Shown: piece after piece, positions 42,057 to 51,266 of the stretch
How the letters are laid out: each line of letters begins with the position of its first letter
How positions within the stretch are numbered: position 1 is the stretch's first letter
Source: Flavobacterium sediminis
GTDB taxonomy: Bacteria; Bacteroidota; Bacteroidia; Flavobacteriales; Flavobacteriaceae
Reading direction: 5' to 3'
DNA: 64,000 nt
Assembly (NCBI RefSeq): GCF_003148385.1
Contig: NZ_CP029463.1
Location: 2,666,001-2,730,000 of the forward strand
Made by a program: the position numbers and the translations under genes
The notes under the pieces: generated by a model
Seen by the model: only the letters and a program-made list of their open reading frames with translations
The model's database searches: none
Told to the model about the DNA's origin: nothing

Positions 42057-43406
42057 TTATTCCCTGTCAGCATCTAAATCTGAAGAATTTTGTAGTTGTT
42101 GTGCTTTTAAAGCTTCTGAATTTCTTACATAACTTTCAGATTGTTCTTTGCTCGCTCCATATAATTCCGGGTGTAAGTAAGTCCCTTTGAATTCTTTTTC
42201 TTTTTCAGGAACGATTCTATTCTCATTAGCAAACTTATCTGCTCTTACAGCTGTAATTTGCCAACTTACCTCTACATTAGGCTGATTAGTTTGAATTACG
42301 AATTTATTATTTTGTATTTTTTCTTTGATGATTGCCTGAGCAAAAGTACCGATCGTTGTTAACTGATATCTGAAGTCTTTATTAGCAGCCTCAAAATAGC
42401 GTGGTAAAGTCACTGTAACATATCCGTTAGCATCAGTTGTTGCATTTCCGGAATAAATATTCATCATATCCGGAGATTCCACAAAACTGTGAATTAAATA
42501 TTTATTTTCTGGATCTAAAGGGTGATCAATTTTAAAAGTTCCTCCTCCTTTTGCTATGTTACCTGTAACATTCAAATCTCCTGTTATTGTTACATTTCCT
42601 GTAAAATCAGAATCGCCGTCAACAGAAAGTCTATTAGCGGTATTTGAATTGTAATTTGTACCTAATCGTAATTGTCTGATGTTTGAATATCCGCTTCTGT
42701 TGAATCTGGCAATGGTATCCGGAGCAGGACATCCACCGATTAAATATAGATTGTTTAAGTTTCCGTTATGTTGGAATTTGATACCACATTCAGAAGCTGA
42801 ATAATTGGTATCCTCAGCAAAATGCAATTCACCAGAATCTACATTATTAAAATTATTCATGTTTCCAATAGCCATTTTAGGAGCTCCTGTATTAGTAACA
42901 TAGAAATTCAAATTAGAGTTGGTAACATTTGGTCCTACAACAACGCTTCCTGTATTAGCATTGTTAATGTTAGTTCCGTTAGTAGTCCATTCTGAACCGG
43001 CAATTCCACCTGAGTTTTTAGCAAATAGAGCATAAGGAACACTTAACAGTTGACTGGCTCCTGAAATAGTATAAGAAGTACCTCCTGTCGGATCAATCTC
43101 TGTTTGAATATAATAAGATCCTGTTGACCAATCGATAGTTGTAAAGTCACCGGAAACAACTGTTCCGTTTCCTACTTCAATGCTAATCAGTCCGTTTGCA
43201 TTTGTTGTCGGAGTTTGTGTCTCTACATAAACAGCTGTTCCTGTAGAAGAACCTTGTAAAATACTTATTTGCATTCCTACTGTAGTAGAAACAAGAAGGG
43301 CATCACCTGAATCTCTGATTACAGCCTGATAGCTCATTTTTTCAGGAGCCTGAGCTAAAATAGTTAAAGAGAACAGGATAGTAAATAAAAAGTATATTTT
43401 TTTCAT
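42057..43406 (-). CDS. Secreted tail-fibre-like protein
   Basis: A 449-residue exported protein with signal peptide MKKIYFLFTILFSLTILAQ. It contains a beta-rich N-terminal domain (MSYQAVIRDSGDALLVSTTVG ... LLSVPYALFAK), a glycine/asparagine-rich middle reminiscent of phage-tail/T9SS surface proteins (VDGDSDFTGNVTITGDLNVTGN), and a conserved C-terminal part (HPLDPENKYLIHSFVESPDMMNIYSGN). Such proteins are widespread in Bacteroidota and are secreted; I see no T9SS C-terminal domain. It follows the T9SS protein by 11 bases in one operon. Confidence 0.7.
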   Translation of the reverse strand: MKKIYFLFTILFSLTILAQAPEKMSYQAVIRDSGDALLVSTTVGMQISILQGSSTGTAVYVETQTPTTNANGLISIEVGNGTVVSGDFTTIDWSTGSYYIQTEIDPTGGTSYTISGASQLLSVPYALFAKNSGGIAGSEWTTNGTNINNANTGSVVVGPNVTNSNLNFYVTNTGAPKMAIGNMNNFNNVDSGELHFAEDTNYSASECGIKFQHNGNLNNLYLIGGCPAPDTIARFNRSGYSNIRQLRLGTNYNSNTANRLSVDGDSDFTGNVTITGDLNVTGNIAKGGGTFKIDHPLDPENKYLIHSFVESPDMMNIYSGNATTDANGYVTVTLPRYFEAANKDFRYQLTTIGTFAQAIIKEKIQNNKFVIQTNQPNVEVSWQITAVRADKFANENRIVPEKEKEFKGTYLHPELYGASKEQSESYVRNSEALKAQQLQNSSDLDADRE

Positions 43407-43417
43407 AATGATTGTTT

Positions 43418-43906
43418 TTAGTGTTTGATAATTTTATAAGTTTTAACTTCTTTATTCTGATCTGATATCTGTAAAAAATAAACTGCTGAAGGCAAGTCAC
43501 TTACTGCTATTTCTGTAATGTCAGAAGCTATTTTGTCGCTTTTTATAACCTTTCCGTTAATGTCAACAAGTTTAAAGTTTAAGCTTAGATTTTCACTATT
43601 CGTCATTTTTAAGGTAAGGATATCCGTACTCGGATTAGGGTAAATACTGACGTTTGTGATTAATTCTGAAAAATTTTCGGTAGCTAATACTTCAGATATC
43701 TCATAGGGTTGTTGTACTCCTTCAATGGTGTATCCGTTAGATCCCGAATTAGTATTGTAGTCAATTTGTCCTACAGAGTAGGAGACAGAACCGGTTGTTC
43801 CTGTAAGATCTCCACCTGAAGAAGTGGGAGATTGTTGTGCAAAACAATTGGAAATACCTAAGTAGAAAACAATTGTCAGGAAATGCAATAACTTGTTTGC
43901 TTTCAT
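43418..43906 (-). CDS. Small T9SS-exported protein
   Basis: A 162-residue protein with signal peptide (MKANKLLHFLTIVFYLGISNCFAQ), a Gly/Ser-rich stretch with GGDLTGTTGSVSYSVGQIDY and, from residue 85, a type A T9SS C-terminal domain (NVSIYPNPSTDILTLKM ... SAVYFLQIS). The N-terminal part GxVSYSVGQxxY ... VQQPYEI is a common Bacteroidota secreted module. It is the first gene of a two-gene operon with the tail-fibre-like protein. Role unknown. Confidence 0.85.
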   Translation of the reverse strand: MKANKLLHFLTIVFYLGISNCFAQQSPTSSGGDLTGTTGSVSYSVGQIDYNTNSGSNGYTIEGVQQPYEISEVLATENFSELITNVSIYPNPSTDILTLKMTNSENLSLNFKLVDINGKVIKSDKIASDITEIAVSDLPSAVYFLQISDQNKEVKTYKIIKH

Positions 43907-44071
43907 ATTTAACTGATTTAATTAATAATTATTAGACTTAATTAAAATTTAATCAGAAAACAGTCAGAAAAAAATACGGTTTTTGGGGGCATTGTACTGA
44001 TTAAAATTACGCTTTAACAAAAATAGTAAAGTACTGATCTTGTTCAATGGGTAAAAATACCTGTTTTTCTA

Positions 44072-44119
44072 AAAAAAAACAAAACACCCGGCAACATTTA
44101 AAATGCTATCGGGTGTTTC
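44072..44119 (-). terminator. Terminator of clpB
   Basis: On the minus strand AAACACCCG and CGGGTGTTT bracket a mostly paired loop, followed by TG and a run of nine T. Confidence 0.85.
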
Positions 44120-44165
44120 AAAAAATCCAACCAACCAAATAAATCCTAATATATAAAGAGAATTA

Positions 44166-46772
44166 TTATGCTTTATGTTCTTCTAAGTGATTTCTAAACA
44201 CTAGTTTACCGTCAAAACTATCCAGTAAAATAATACTGTCAGTAGTAACTTTACCGGAAAGGATCTCTTTGGAAAGTTCGTTAAGAACTTCTCTTTGTAT
44301 AACCCTTTTTACCGGACGAGCTCCAAATTCGGCATCATACCCTTTTTTAGCTAAATAATCAATTGCTTCAGGTGTTGCATCTAATGTAATATGTTGATGT
44401 GCCAACATTTTAGTAAGACCTTTTAATTGCAATTGAACGATCTGTCTGATGTTATCGGTAGTAAGCGGAGTGAACATGATAATTTCGTCAATTCTGTTTA
44501 AGAACTCAGGACGAACAGATTGTTTTAGCAGACCTAATACTTCTACTTTAGCATTCTCGGCTGCTGCTTCAACATTTCCTTTCAGGTTTTCAAATTTTTC
44601 CTGAATGATATGGCTTCCCATATTGGACGTCATGATGATAATCGTGTTTTTGAAATCTGCCAAACGTCCTTTATTGTCTGTTAAACGTCCTTCATCTAAA
44701 ACCTGTAACAAGATGTTAAAGGTATCGGGATGTGCTTTTTCAATTTCGTCTAACAATACAACAGAGTAAGGTTTTCTACGTACAGCTTCTGTCAATTGTC
44801 CTCCTTCATCATAACCTACATATCCCGGAGGCGCACCTACTAAGCGGCTCACGCTATGACGCTCCTGATATTCACTCATATCGATACGGGTAATTGCATT
44901 TTCATCGTCAAATAAATATTCAGCTAAAGCCTTAGCTAACTCCGTTTTACCCACTCCGGTTGTCCCTAAGAAAAGGAATGAACCTATAGGTTTTCTGGCG
45001 TCTTGTAGTCCGGCTCTGCTACGTCTTACAGCATCACTGATCGCTTGAATGGCTTCTTCTTGCCCAACCACACGTTTGTGTAGTTCGTCTTCCAAATGAA
45101 GCAGTTTTTCACGTTCGCTTTGTAGCATTTTGGTAACCGGTATGCCTGTCCATTTAGCAACAACTTCCGCAATATCATCTTGTGTAACCTCTTCTTTTAT
45201 TAAAGAATGTCCTTCCTGATCTTCATGCAATTGTTTTTGGTAAGTTGCCAATTGTTCTTGTGCGTCTTTAATTTTACCGTAACGAATTTCGGCTACTTTA
45301 CCATAATCGCCTTCGCGTTCGGCTTTTTCAGCTTCTAATTTGTAATCTTCGATCTGTTGTTTTGCATTCTGGATATTATCGACCACTTCTTTTTCAGATT
45401 GCCATTTAGCGAAAATTTCATTGCGTTCTTCTTTTAAATTGGCTAATTCTAATCCTAAAGATTTTAACTTAGGTTCGTCATTTTCCCGTTTAATGGCCTC
45501 AATTTCAATTTCCAATTGCATGATCTTACGATCCAAAACGTCCAATTCTTCCGGTTTTGAATTGATCTCCATTCGTAATTTAGAAGCGGCTTCGTCCATT
45601 AAGTCGATAGCTTTATCCGGAAGAAAACGATTGGTAATATAGCGTTGTGAAAGTTCTACCGCAGCAATAATAGCATCATCTTTGATACGAACTTTGTGAT
45701 GGGTTTCATATTTTTCTTTTATACCTCGTAGAATGGAAATAGCACTTTCAGTATCCGGTTCGTCTACCATAACTTTTTGGAAACGACGTTCTAAAGCTTT
45801 GTCTTTTTCAAAGTATTTTTGATACTCGTCTAAAGTAGTAGCACCAATGGCTCTTAGCTCACCTCTGGCTAAAGCCGGTTTTAAGATATTAGCAGCATCC
45901 ATGGCTCCTTCACCTCCTCCGGCACCTACAAGTGTATGGATCTCATCGATGAACAATACGATTTCTCCTTCACCGGAAGTAACTTCTTTTACCACAGATT
46001 TTAAACGTTCTTCAAATTCTCCTTTGTATTTAGCTCCGGCGATCAATGCTCCCATATCCAGTGAGTAGATCACTTTATCTTTTAAATTCTCAGGAACATC
46101 ACCGGCTACAATACGATGGGCCAAGCCTTCTGCAATAGCAGTTTTACCAACTCCCGGCTCCCCGATCAGCATCGGGTTGTTTTTAGTTCTCCGGGTTAAG
46201 ATTTGTAGAACACGTCTGATTTCTTCATCGCGTCCAATCACAGGGTCTAATTTTCCTGTTTTGGCTAATTCATTTAGATTTTTTGCGTATTTATTCAATG
46301 AGTTATAGGTCTCTTCAGCCGAAGCAGAAGTAACTCTTTCTCCTTTTCTCAATTCGGTAATGGCTGCTTCAAATCCTTTTTCAGTAACTCCTTGGTCTTT
46401 TAAGATCTGAGCTACTTTACTTTTTGATTTAAAAATAGCTAATAATAAATGTTCAATGGAAACATATTCGTCGTTCATTTTTTTAGCAATAATACTGGCT
46501 TCGTTTAAAGCAGTTCCTGCTTCACGTGATAACATGATGTCACCGCCTGAAACTTTAGGAAAGCTTTCCAGTGTACTGTCTAAAACTTTTTTGAATAGTT
46601 CTACGTTAACATTTAGTTTCTTTAAAAGAAACGGTGTAACATTTTCATCAACTTCTAAGATACCTTTTACAAGGTGTTCGTTTTCTATTTGTTGATGACC
46701 GAAGCTTTGTGCAATTTGCTGTGCTTGTTGTAAAGCTTCTTGTGATTTGATGGTTAAATTCTTTAAATTCAT
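44166..46772 (-). CDS. clpB: ATP-dependent chaperone ClpB
   Basis: Hsp100 disaggregase that works with DnaK to solubilise aggregated proteins. The 868-residue protein has the N-terminal Clp domain (residues 1-150), first AAA+ with Walker [10 protein letters not shown] and Walker [10 protein letters not shown], a middle coiled-coil propeller (about 410-530), and second AAA+ with GTTGVGKTE and [12 protein letters not shown]; pore-loop [12 protein letters not shown] and YVGYDEGG are present. It is divergent from ytxJ, and the gap holds two copies of an AAGGACAAA-type repeat. Confidence 0.97.
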   Translation of the reverse strand: MNLKNLTIKSQEALQQAQQIAQSFGHQQIENEHLVKGILEVDENVTPFLLKKLNVNVELFKKVLDSTLESFPKVSGGDIMLSREAGTALNEASIIAKKMNDEYVSIEHLLLAIFKSKSKVAQILKDQGVTEKGFEAAITELRKGERVTSASAEETYNSLNKYAKNLNELAKTGKLDPVIGRDEEIRRVLQILTRRTKNNPMLIGEPGVGKTAIAEGLAHRIVAGDVPENLKDKVIYSLDMGALIAGAKYKGEFEERLKSVVKEVTSGEGEIVLFIDEIHTLVGAGGGEGAMDAANILKPALARGELRAIGATTLDEYQKYFEKDKALERRFQKVMVDEPDTESAISILRGIKEKYETHHKVRIKDDAIIAAVELSQRYITNRFLPDKAIDLMDEAASKLRMEINSKPEELDVLDRKIMQLEIEIEAIKRENDEPKLKSLGLELANLKEERNEIFAKWQSEKEVVDNIQNAKQQIEDYKLEAEKAEREGDYGKVAEIRYGKIKDAQEQLATYQKQLHEDQEGHSLIKEEVTQDDIAEVVAKWTGIPVTKMLQSEREKLLHLEDELHKRVVGQEEAIQAISDAVRRSRAGLQDARKPIGSFLFLGTTGVGKTELAKALAEYLFDDENAITRIDMSEYQERHSVSRLVGAPPGYVGYDEGGQLTEAVRRKPYSVVLLDEIEKAHPDTFNILLQVLDEGRLTDNKGRLADFKNTIIIMTSNMGSHIIQEKFENLKGNVEAAAENAKVEVLGLLKQSVRPEFLNRIDEIIMFTPLTTDNIRQIVQLQLKGLTKMLAHQHITLDATPEAIDYLAKKGYDAEFGARPVKRVIQREVLNELSKEILSGKVTTDSIILLDSFDGKLVFRNHLEEHKA

Positions 46773-46861
46773 AATTAATAATCTCCTTTTTGTGCGTTGT
46801 TTTAAAGCTGTTTTTCGTTAGCTTTGCTCGTATATAAACAATTTGTATTCCACTACTAAGT

Positions 46862-46926
46862 TAAGGACAAATTGGCTTAAAATTGCCCGATTTTTAGGAT
46901 AAATAAGGACAAAATGTCTTAAATTG
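46862..46926. promoter_or_regulatory. Paired repeats between clpB and ytxJ, candidate regulatory sites
   Basis: TAAGGACAAATTGGCTTAA begins at 46862 and TAAGGACAAAATGTCTTAA at 46904, exactly 42 bases apart. The second is nearly palindromic (AAGGACA/TGTCTT). Position between divergent genes suggests a shared control site; no regulator is known. Confidence 0.4.
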
Positions 46927-46934
46927 ATAGAAAA

Positions 46935-47324
46935 ATGAGTTTTTTTGGTAAAATGTTTGACAAAAAGGCAGATGATAAAGAGTCATTGCCTCATGTTTTT
47001 TGGAACTGTTTAGAAGAGGTTTCGTTTGATGCAATTGAAAAACAATCGTTTGAAAAGCCAATCGTTATTTTTAAACATAGTACTCGCTGTAGTATTAGTC
47101 GATTTGTATGGAATCGTTTTCAACAGGATTATGATATTCCTGATGAGAAGGCTGTGGTATATTATTTAGATTTATTAGCGTATCGATCCATTTCTAATGA
47201 AATAGCTGAAAAGTTCGGAGTTATCCATCAATCACCTCAAGTAATTGTATTAAAAGAAGGAAAAGCTGTTTATAATGCTTCGCATGATGCTATTGAAGTC
47301 GAAAAGTTAAAATTTCTGTTATAG
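46935..47324 (+). CDS. ytxJ: YtxJ family redox-active protein (bacillithiol-linked)
   Basis: A 129-residue thioredoxin-fold protein with a monothiol active site in FKHSTRCSISRFVWNRF and the cis-Pro region HQSPQVIVLKEGKAVY. It matches the YtxJ family, which removes bacillithiol from modified protein thiols. Bacillithiol occurs in several Bacteroidota, but no bsh genes are in the window. It is divergent from clpB, with which it shares the regulatory gap. Confidence 0.85.
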   Translation: MSFFGKMFDKKADDKESLPHVFWNCLEEVSFDAIEKQSFEKPIVIFKHSTRCSISRFVWNRFQQDYDIPDEKAVVYYLDLLAYRSISNEIAEKFGVIHQSPQVIVLKEGKAVYNASHDAIEVEKLKFLL

Positions 47325-47339
47325 AAAAGATGATTTATA

Positions 47340-47376
47340 AAAAAGCCCTTGATCTTGTCAAGGGCTTTTTTTTTTA
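47340..47376. terminator. Bidirectional terminator after ytxJ
   Basis: AAAAGCCCTTGA, loop TCTTG, TCAAGGGCTTTT with a long T-run. Confidence 0.88.
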
Positions 47377-47382
47377 AAGGTG

Positions 47383-49104
47383 TTACTTTTTTATGATCTG
47401 TTTAAGGAATTCCTTGTTATTAACAAAGATTCGGATCCAGTAATTGGCCGATTGCAATTCGGAAATATCAATGGTTCGTTCATTGGTCAGATTTCCTTTT
47501 TTCACGATTTTTCCATTAATATCCATAATCATAAACTCCATAGGAAGATTGGTCGCTGTATTAGTCTGAATATTGATCAAACCGTTTGTAGGATTAGGAT
47601 ACAAGGTAAGTGAAGTGATTTCTACAATCTCATCTTCTTTAGTTTCGATCAGTTTAGCGGAACAACTTGTGGCTGTTACCGATCGTGTGCCATTAGAATT
47701 ATTGGTAGAACCGATGCTGTTTTTAGCTTTTATGTAGTACGTATAAGTTGAACCCGCATAAATAAGATAAGTGTTCAGGAAAGAAGTTCCAGTGATATCA
47801 GAAGCATACAGGTTGCCGTTTCTGTAGATGTCATAGGAAGTAGCATTAGCAGAAGTAGTCCATGTTAAATTGATAGCACTACTGCTTCCGCTACATGTAG
47901 GAGTGGCGGTTAGTGTAAACGATCCAGGAGAGCAAGTAACAGCAGTTACAGACTGTGTACCGTTTGAATTGTTAGTTGTACCTAAACTGTTCTTAGCTTT
48001 TACATAGTAACTATAGGTAGATCCCGGTGTAATTAAATAAGTGTTAAGGAATGAAGTGCCTGTAATATCTGAAGCATATAGGCTGCCGTTTCTGTAAATA
48101 TCATAAGAAGTAGCATTAGCCGCTGTAGTCCAAGTTAAATTAATGGCACTTGTAGTACCGTCACATGTTGGAGTAGCAGTTAAAGTAAATGTACCGGGAC
48201 CGGAACAATTTGGTGCTGTAGCCGAAAGTGTGCCGTTTGAGTTAGTAGTGGATCCGCTTGAATTTTTAGCTTTTATATAGTATGTATAAGAAGTTCCGGC
48301 AGTAACATTGGTATTTACAAAAGAAGTCCCCGTAATGTTAGTGTATAAGCTTCCGTTTCTGTAAATGTCATAAGAAGTAGCATTTGCCGATGCAGTCCAG
48401 GATAAACTGATACGAGTTGAACTACCGCTACATTGCGGAGTAGCCGTTAAGGTAAATGAACCCGGTGCAGATGCAGTACAAGCTAAATTCAGATCAGATT
48501 GAAATGAACTGAAATAAGACATGGCAAAAGTGTCTCTCCAAGTTGAACTGGTTAATTTAGTGGCATCAGAGGAATCTACAAAGCCTATTTCGTTAAGACA
48601 CCCTGTAGCTGAAGAATAACGTAAAACACCTAAATGATAAGACAGGTAGCTGTTGTCTTCCACACAGCGTCTATTGCTCCATTGTCCGTTTGAAGCCATG
48701 TCCGTTTGAATTTTACCGGCAAAGTTGATATCCGGTGTAGTATTGGTATCGTCTTGTGTACAGTAAAATGTTTCTGTTCCGCTACCGCCGCCGGCGTTAC
48801 AGTGAATGCTTAATAAACGGTCTGCATTCCAGTTGTTTGACATTTGCGCCCGTTGGGTAACAGATATCCAACTGTTTAGGTTGGTAGTTCGGGTCATATA
48901 AACGGTCCAAGTACAACTATTCTGGATCAGGTCACGGGTTCTGAGTCCTACTTCTAAAGCGGTTTCGATCTCGGTTGCAGTTCGTCCGTCAGGATTATCA
49001 CTGGTAGTAGCTCCGTAACCGTGTCCGGGATCTAATACAATGATCTGAGCCTGAAAATTCAGGCTGAATAATAAAGCGATTAAGATAAAATATATTTTTT
49101 TCAT
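47383..49104 (-). CDS. N-acetylmuramoyl-L-alanine amidase with three FN3-like repeats and T9SS signal
   Basis: A 573-residue exported peptidoglycan amidase. Signal peptide MKKIYFILIALLFSLNFQAQ, then Amidase_3 domain (20-210) with zinc ligands in DPGHG, ETALEVG, LSIHCNAGG and LNEIGF. Residues about 210-485 hold three fibronectin-III-like repeats (SFTLTATPxCxG ... LxWTxxANATSYDIYRNG), the second and third nearly identical. The tail (YPNPTNGLINI ...) is a type A T9SS C-terminal domain, so the enzyme is probably anchored or released at the cell surface. It is 6 bases downstream of a TolB-like gene. Confidence 0.9.
   Translation of the reverse strand: MKKIYFILIALLFSLNFQAQIIVLDPGHGYGATTSDNPDGRTATEIETALEVGLRTRDLIQNSCTWTVYMTRTTNLNSWISVTQRAQMSNNWNADRLLSIHCNAGGGSGTETFYCTQDDTNTTPDINFAGKIQTDMASNGQWSNRRCVEDNSYLSYHLGVLRYSSATGCLNEIGFVDSSDATKLTSSTWRDTFAMSYFSSFQSDLNLACTASAPGSFTLTATPQCSGSSTRISLSWTASANATSYDIYRNGSLYTNITGTSFVNTNVTAGTSYTYYIKAKNSSGSTTNSNGTLSATAPNCSGPGTFTLTATPTCDGTTSAINLTWTTAANATSYDIYRNGSLYASDITGTSFLNTYLITPGSTYSYYVKAKNSLGTTNNSNGTQSVTAVTCSPGSFTLTATPTCSGSSSAINLTWTTSANATSYDIYRNGNLYASDITGTSFLNTYLIYAGSTYTYYIKAKNSIGSTNNSNGTRSVTATSCSAKLIETKEDEIVEITSLTLYPNPTNGLINIQTNTATNLPMEFMIMDINGKIVKKGNLTNERTIDISELQSANYWIRIFVNNKEFLKQIIKK
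47650..48470 (-). repeat. Three tandem FN3 modules in the amidase gene
   Basis: Three coding modules of about 270 bases; the middle and the C-terminal copies are very similar at DNA level, with the same TACAGG-TTGCCGTTTCTGTA words. The first is more diverged. Suggests recent duplication. Confidence 0.7.
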
Positions 49105-49110
49105 GAGTGA

Positions 49111-49971
49111 TTACATTTTAAGGTTAGCGATATAGATAGCACCTGACTTATCTTCTGAGAAGATAATTGTTTGGTTGTCAACAAAACTCGGAAACATTTC
49201 AAATAAGACTTCTGTTCGGGTAATCTTCTTTACAGTTCCGTTTTCAATATCAAACCAATAAAGATCTGAATTTGAAACATTGTGTCCGTCTTCGCTTTCA
49301 TCTAAGAATCCGATGAGGTACTTTCCGTCTTTTGACCAAGAGGTCGCTAATCCTGTACCGATTTTTTTACCTTTTCCGTTTCCTGTAATATCATAAATGT
49401 AAATATCGGCTCCTTTATGAACAGCTACTTTTGAACCGTCAGGGGAGAGCAAGGCGTTGTAGTATTGCCCTTCTTCGGAAGTTATAACCCATGATTTTTT
49501 GGTAGCCAAATCTTTAGCTTCTATTTTCAATGTTGCTAAATTGGTATAAACAACGATTTGACTGTTTGTTTCTTTTGATGTTCCGTGATATGAAGCAATT
49601 GTATTAACCTCTAATTCGGGCATCGCTACAGTTCTTCCGGTTGAAATACTGTAACTAAATGCTTTAGCATTGTTAAAATATTCTTTTTCTTCTTTTTGTC
49701 TGAAATATACAGTGTCGCTATTCTGATCCCAGGAATAGCCATAGCCGCTTCCTTCTTTATCTGTTACCTGAATAACTTTTTTAGTAGCCAGTTCTAAGAT
49801 ATAAACCCCTCTGAAGTGTCGTCCCGTTAGAAGAACGTGTTGTCCGTCTGGTGAAACTAATGGATTTGTATAAAAGCCATCAACTTCAATTTGTTTCATT
49901 TTTTCCAGTTTTTGGGAAAAACCGGTAAAATTTGCAATAACCAGTAAAATTAAAAGTAAAATTTTTTTCAT
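49111..49971 (-). CDS. TolB/WD40-like beta-propeller periplasmic protein
   Basis: A 286-residue exported protein with signal peptide MKKILLLILLVIANFTGFSQ. Recurrent PD40/TolB-like strands are visible: VSPDGQHVLLTGRH, GYSWDQNSDTVYFRQ, LSPDGSKVAVHKGADIYI, TSWSKDGKYLIGFLD. It is too short for a full seven-blade propeller. It lies 6 bases upstream of the amidase and probably shares its transcript. Role unknown. Confidence 0.8.
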   Translation of the reverse strand: MKKILLLILLVIANFTGFSQKLEKMKQIEVDGFYTNPLVSPDGQHVLLTGRHFRGVYILELATKKVIQVTDKEGSGYGYSWDQNSDTVYFRQKEEKEYFNNAKAFSYSISTGRTVAMPELEVNTIASYHGTSKETNSQIVVYTNLATLKIEAKDLATKKSWVITSEEGQYYNALLSPDGSKVAVHKGADIYIYDITGNGKGKKIGTGLATSWSKDGKYLIGFLDESEDGHNVSNSDLYWFDIENGTVKKITRTEVLFEMFPSFVDNQTIIFSEDKSGAIYIANLKM

Positions 49972-49998
49972 AATATATAATTTATAGGTTTGTTATTA

Positions 49999-50027
49999 CA
50001 AAAATAAAATAATTTATTAATTATCAA
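49999..50027 (-). promoter_or_regulatory. Promoter of propeller/amidase operon
   Basis: Minus strand TTG (50027-50025), 18 bases, TATTTTTG (50006-49999): full consensus, about 25 bases of leader to the ATG at 49971. Confidence 0.6.
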
Positions 50028-50052
50028 ATAGCTAATACGTTATGTGTAGTTT

Positions 50053-50095
50053 AAAAAAAGAAACCGCCTAAGTAAAGTTTAGACGGTTTCTTTTA
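50053..50095 (-). terminator. Terminator after agmatine deiminase gene
   Basis: On the minus strand AAAGAAACCG, an interrupted loop with CTAAACTTTACTTAG, CGGTTTCTTT then T-run. Confidence 0.85.
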
Positions 50096-50116
50096 AATAT
50101 TGTATTTTGGATCTTT

Positions 50117-51184
50117 TTAGATAATTTCCGGTTCTTGTTGGCTTAAACAATGAAAGCTACCCAATCCCCAAATGATATCAGTTGAGTCGATGCCGATTAC
50201 TTTTCGGGTTTTAAAGCAATCTTGTAAGATATCCAGAGCTTTTACATCATTTTGGTCATCTCTGAAAGTCGGAACGATTACTTTTTGATTTGAAATGTAG
50301 AAGTTAGCATAAGAAGCCGGTAAAATCTGATCTTCATAAATGACAGGTTTTGGCATTGGAAGTTCTACAATGTTGAGTTGTTTTCCGTTTTTTAATCGCA
50401 TTCCTTTAAGCAAATCCAGATTTTCCTGAAGGATCGCATGATTTTCATCTGCTTTGTTCTCTTCGATAACCGTTACAACAGTATCTTCGTTTACAAATCG
50501 GGTAATATCGTCAATATGCCCGTCTGTGTCGTCACCTATAATTCCGTCATTAACCCATAGAATATGATCTACACCGTAATAGTCTGTTAAATATTGTTCT
50601 ATCTGAGTTTGGTTCAGATGCGGATTTCTGTTTTCATTCAACAGACAAGCCTTAGAAGTTAATAATGTTCCCGCACCGTTAAACTCTACACTTCCGCCTT
50701 CCATTACAATTCCGGGATGAAAAACGTGTAATCCTAATTCTTTTCCGATCAGAGTCGGGATTACATCATCTAAATCAAAAGGAGGATATTTTCCGCCCCA
50801 GGCATTATAACCCCAATCGACAATAGCTTTTTCTTTTGAATTATGATTCAATAAAAAAGCCGGTCCGTGGTCACGGCACCAAGCGTCATTTGTCGGATGA
50901 AAATAGAATGTGATCTGACTGAGTAATTCGTTCAGGTTGTTAACTTTTTGGGCGTAAGCGCAGGATTGTATCTGTTGCAAAGCAAAAGTTTTCATATTCT
51001 CATTTGCGACATTGATACATACTTTTTGATGATCGGCAACTTGTAAGATGAATTCGCAGTAGGGGTTATAAATAGTCTCGATTTTTCCCGGCCAGGATTC
51101 TTCTTTGTGAGGCCAAGAAAGCCATAAAGCCCGTTGAGGTGCAAATTCTGCCGGAAAATAAAAGCCTAATTCTTTTGGAGTCAT
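50117..51184 (-). CDS. aguA: Agmatine deiminase
   Basis: Converts agmatine to N-carbamoylputrescine in the arginine decarboxylase route to putrescine. The 355-residue penta-propeller protein has the PRALWLSWP start, MVxxGGSVEFNG (EGGSVEFNG), DDTDGHIDDITRF with catalytic His, and the active-site cysteine in GLGSFHCLSQQEP. Its partner N-carbamoylputrescine amidase lies 82 bases upstream on the same strand, supporting the assignment. The gap carries a GTTTCAGG-type hairpin repeat. Confidence 0.93.
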   Translation of the reverse strand: MTPKELGFYFPAEFAPQRALWLSWPHKEESWPGKIETIYNPYCEFILQVADHQKVCINVANENMKTFALQQIQSCAYAQKVNNLNELLSQITFYFHPTNDAWCRDHGPAFLLNHNSKEKAIVDWGYNAWGGKYPPFDLDDVIPTLIGKELGLHVFHPGIVMEGGSVEFNGAGTLLTSKACLLNENRNPHLNQTQIEQYLTDYYGVDHILWVNDGIIGDDTDGHIDDITRFVNEDTVVTVIEENKADENHAILQENLDLLKGMRLKNGKQLNIVELPMPKPVIYEDQILPASYANFYISNQKVIVPTFRDDQNDVKALDILQDCFKTRKVIGIDSTDIIWGLGSFHCLSQQEPEII

Positions 51185-51194
51185 TTTATTCTTA

Positions 51195-51256
51195 GTTTCA
51201 GGTTTCAGGTTGCTATTGTTTCGTGTTGATTTAACTTGAAATTTAGAACTTGAAAC
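51195..51256. repeat. GTTTCAGG-type inverted repeat between aguA and aguB
   Basis: GTTTCAGGTTTCAGGTT (51195-51211) is roughly complementary to AACTTGAAATTTAGAACTTGAAAC-type sequence (51233-51256), which would fold into a hairpin in the polycistronic transcript. Confidence 0.5.
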
Positions 51257-51266
51257 AAAATGAAAA

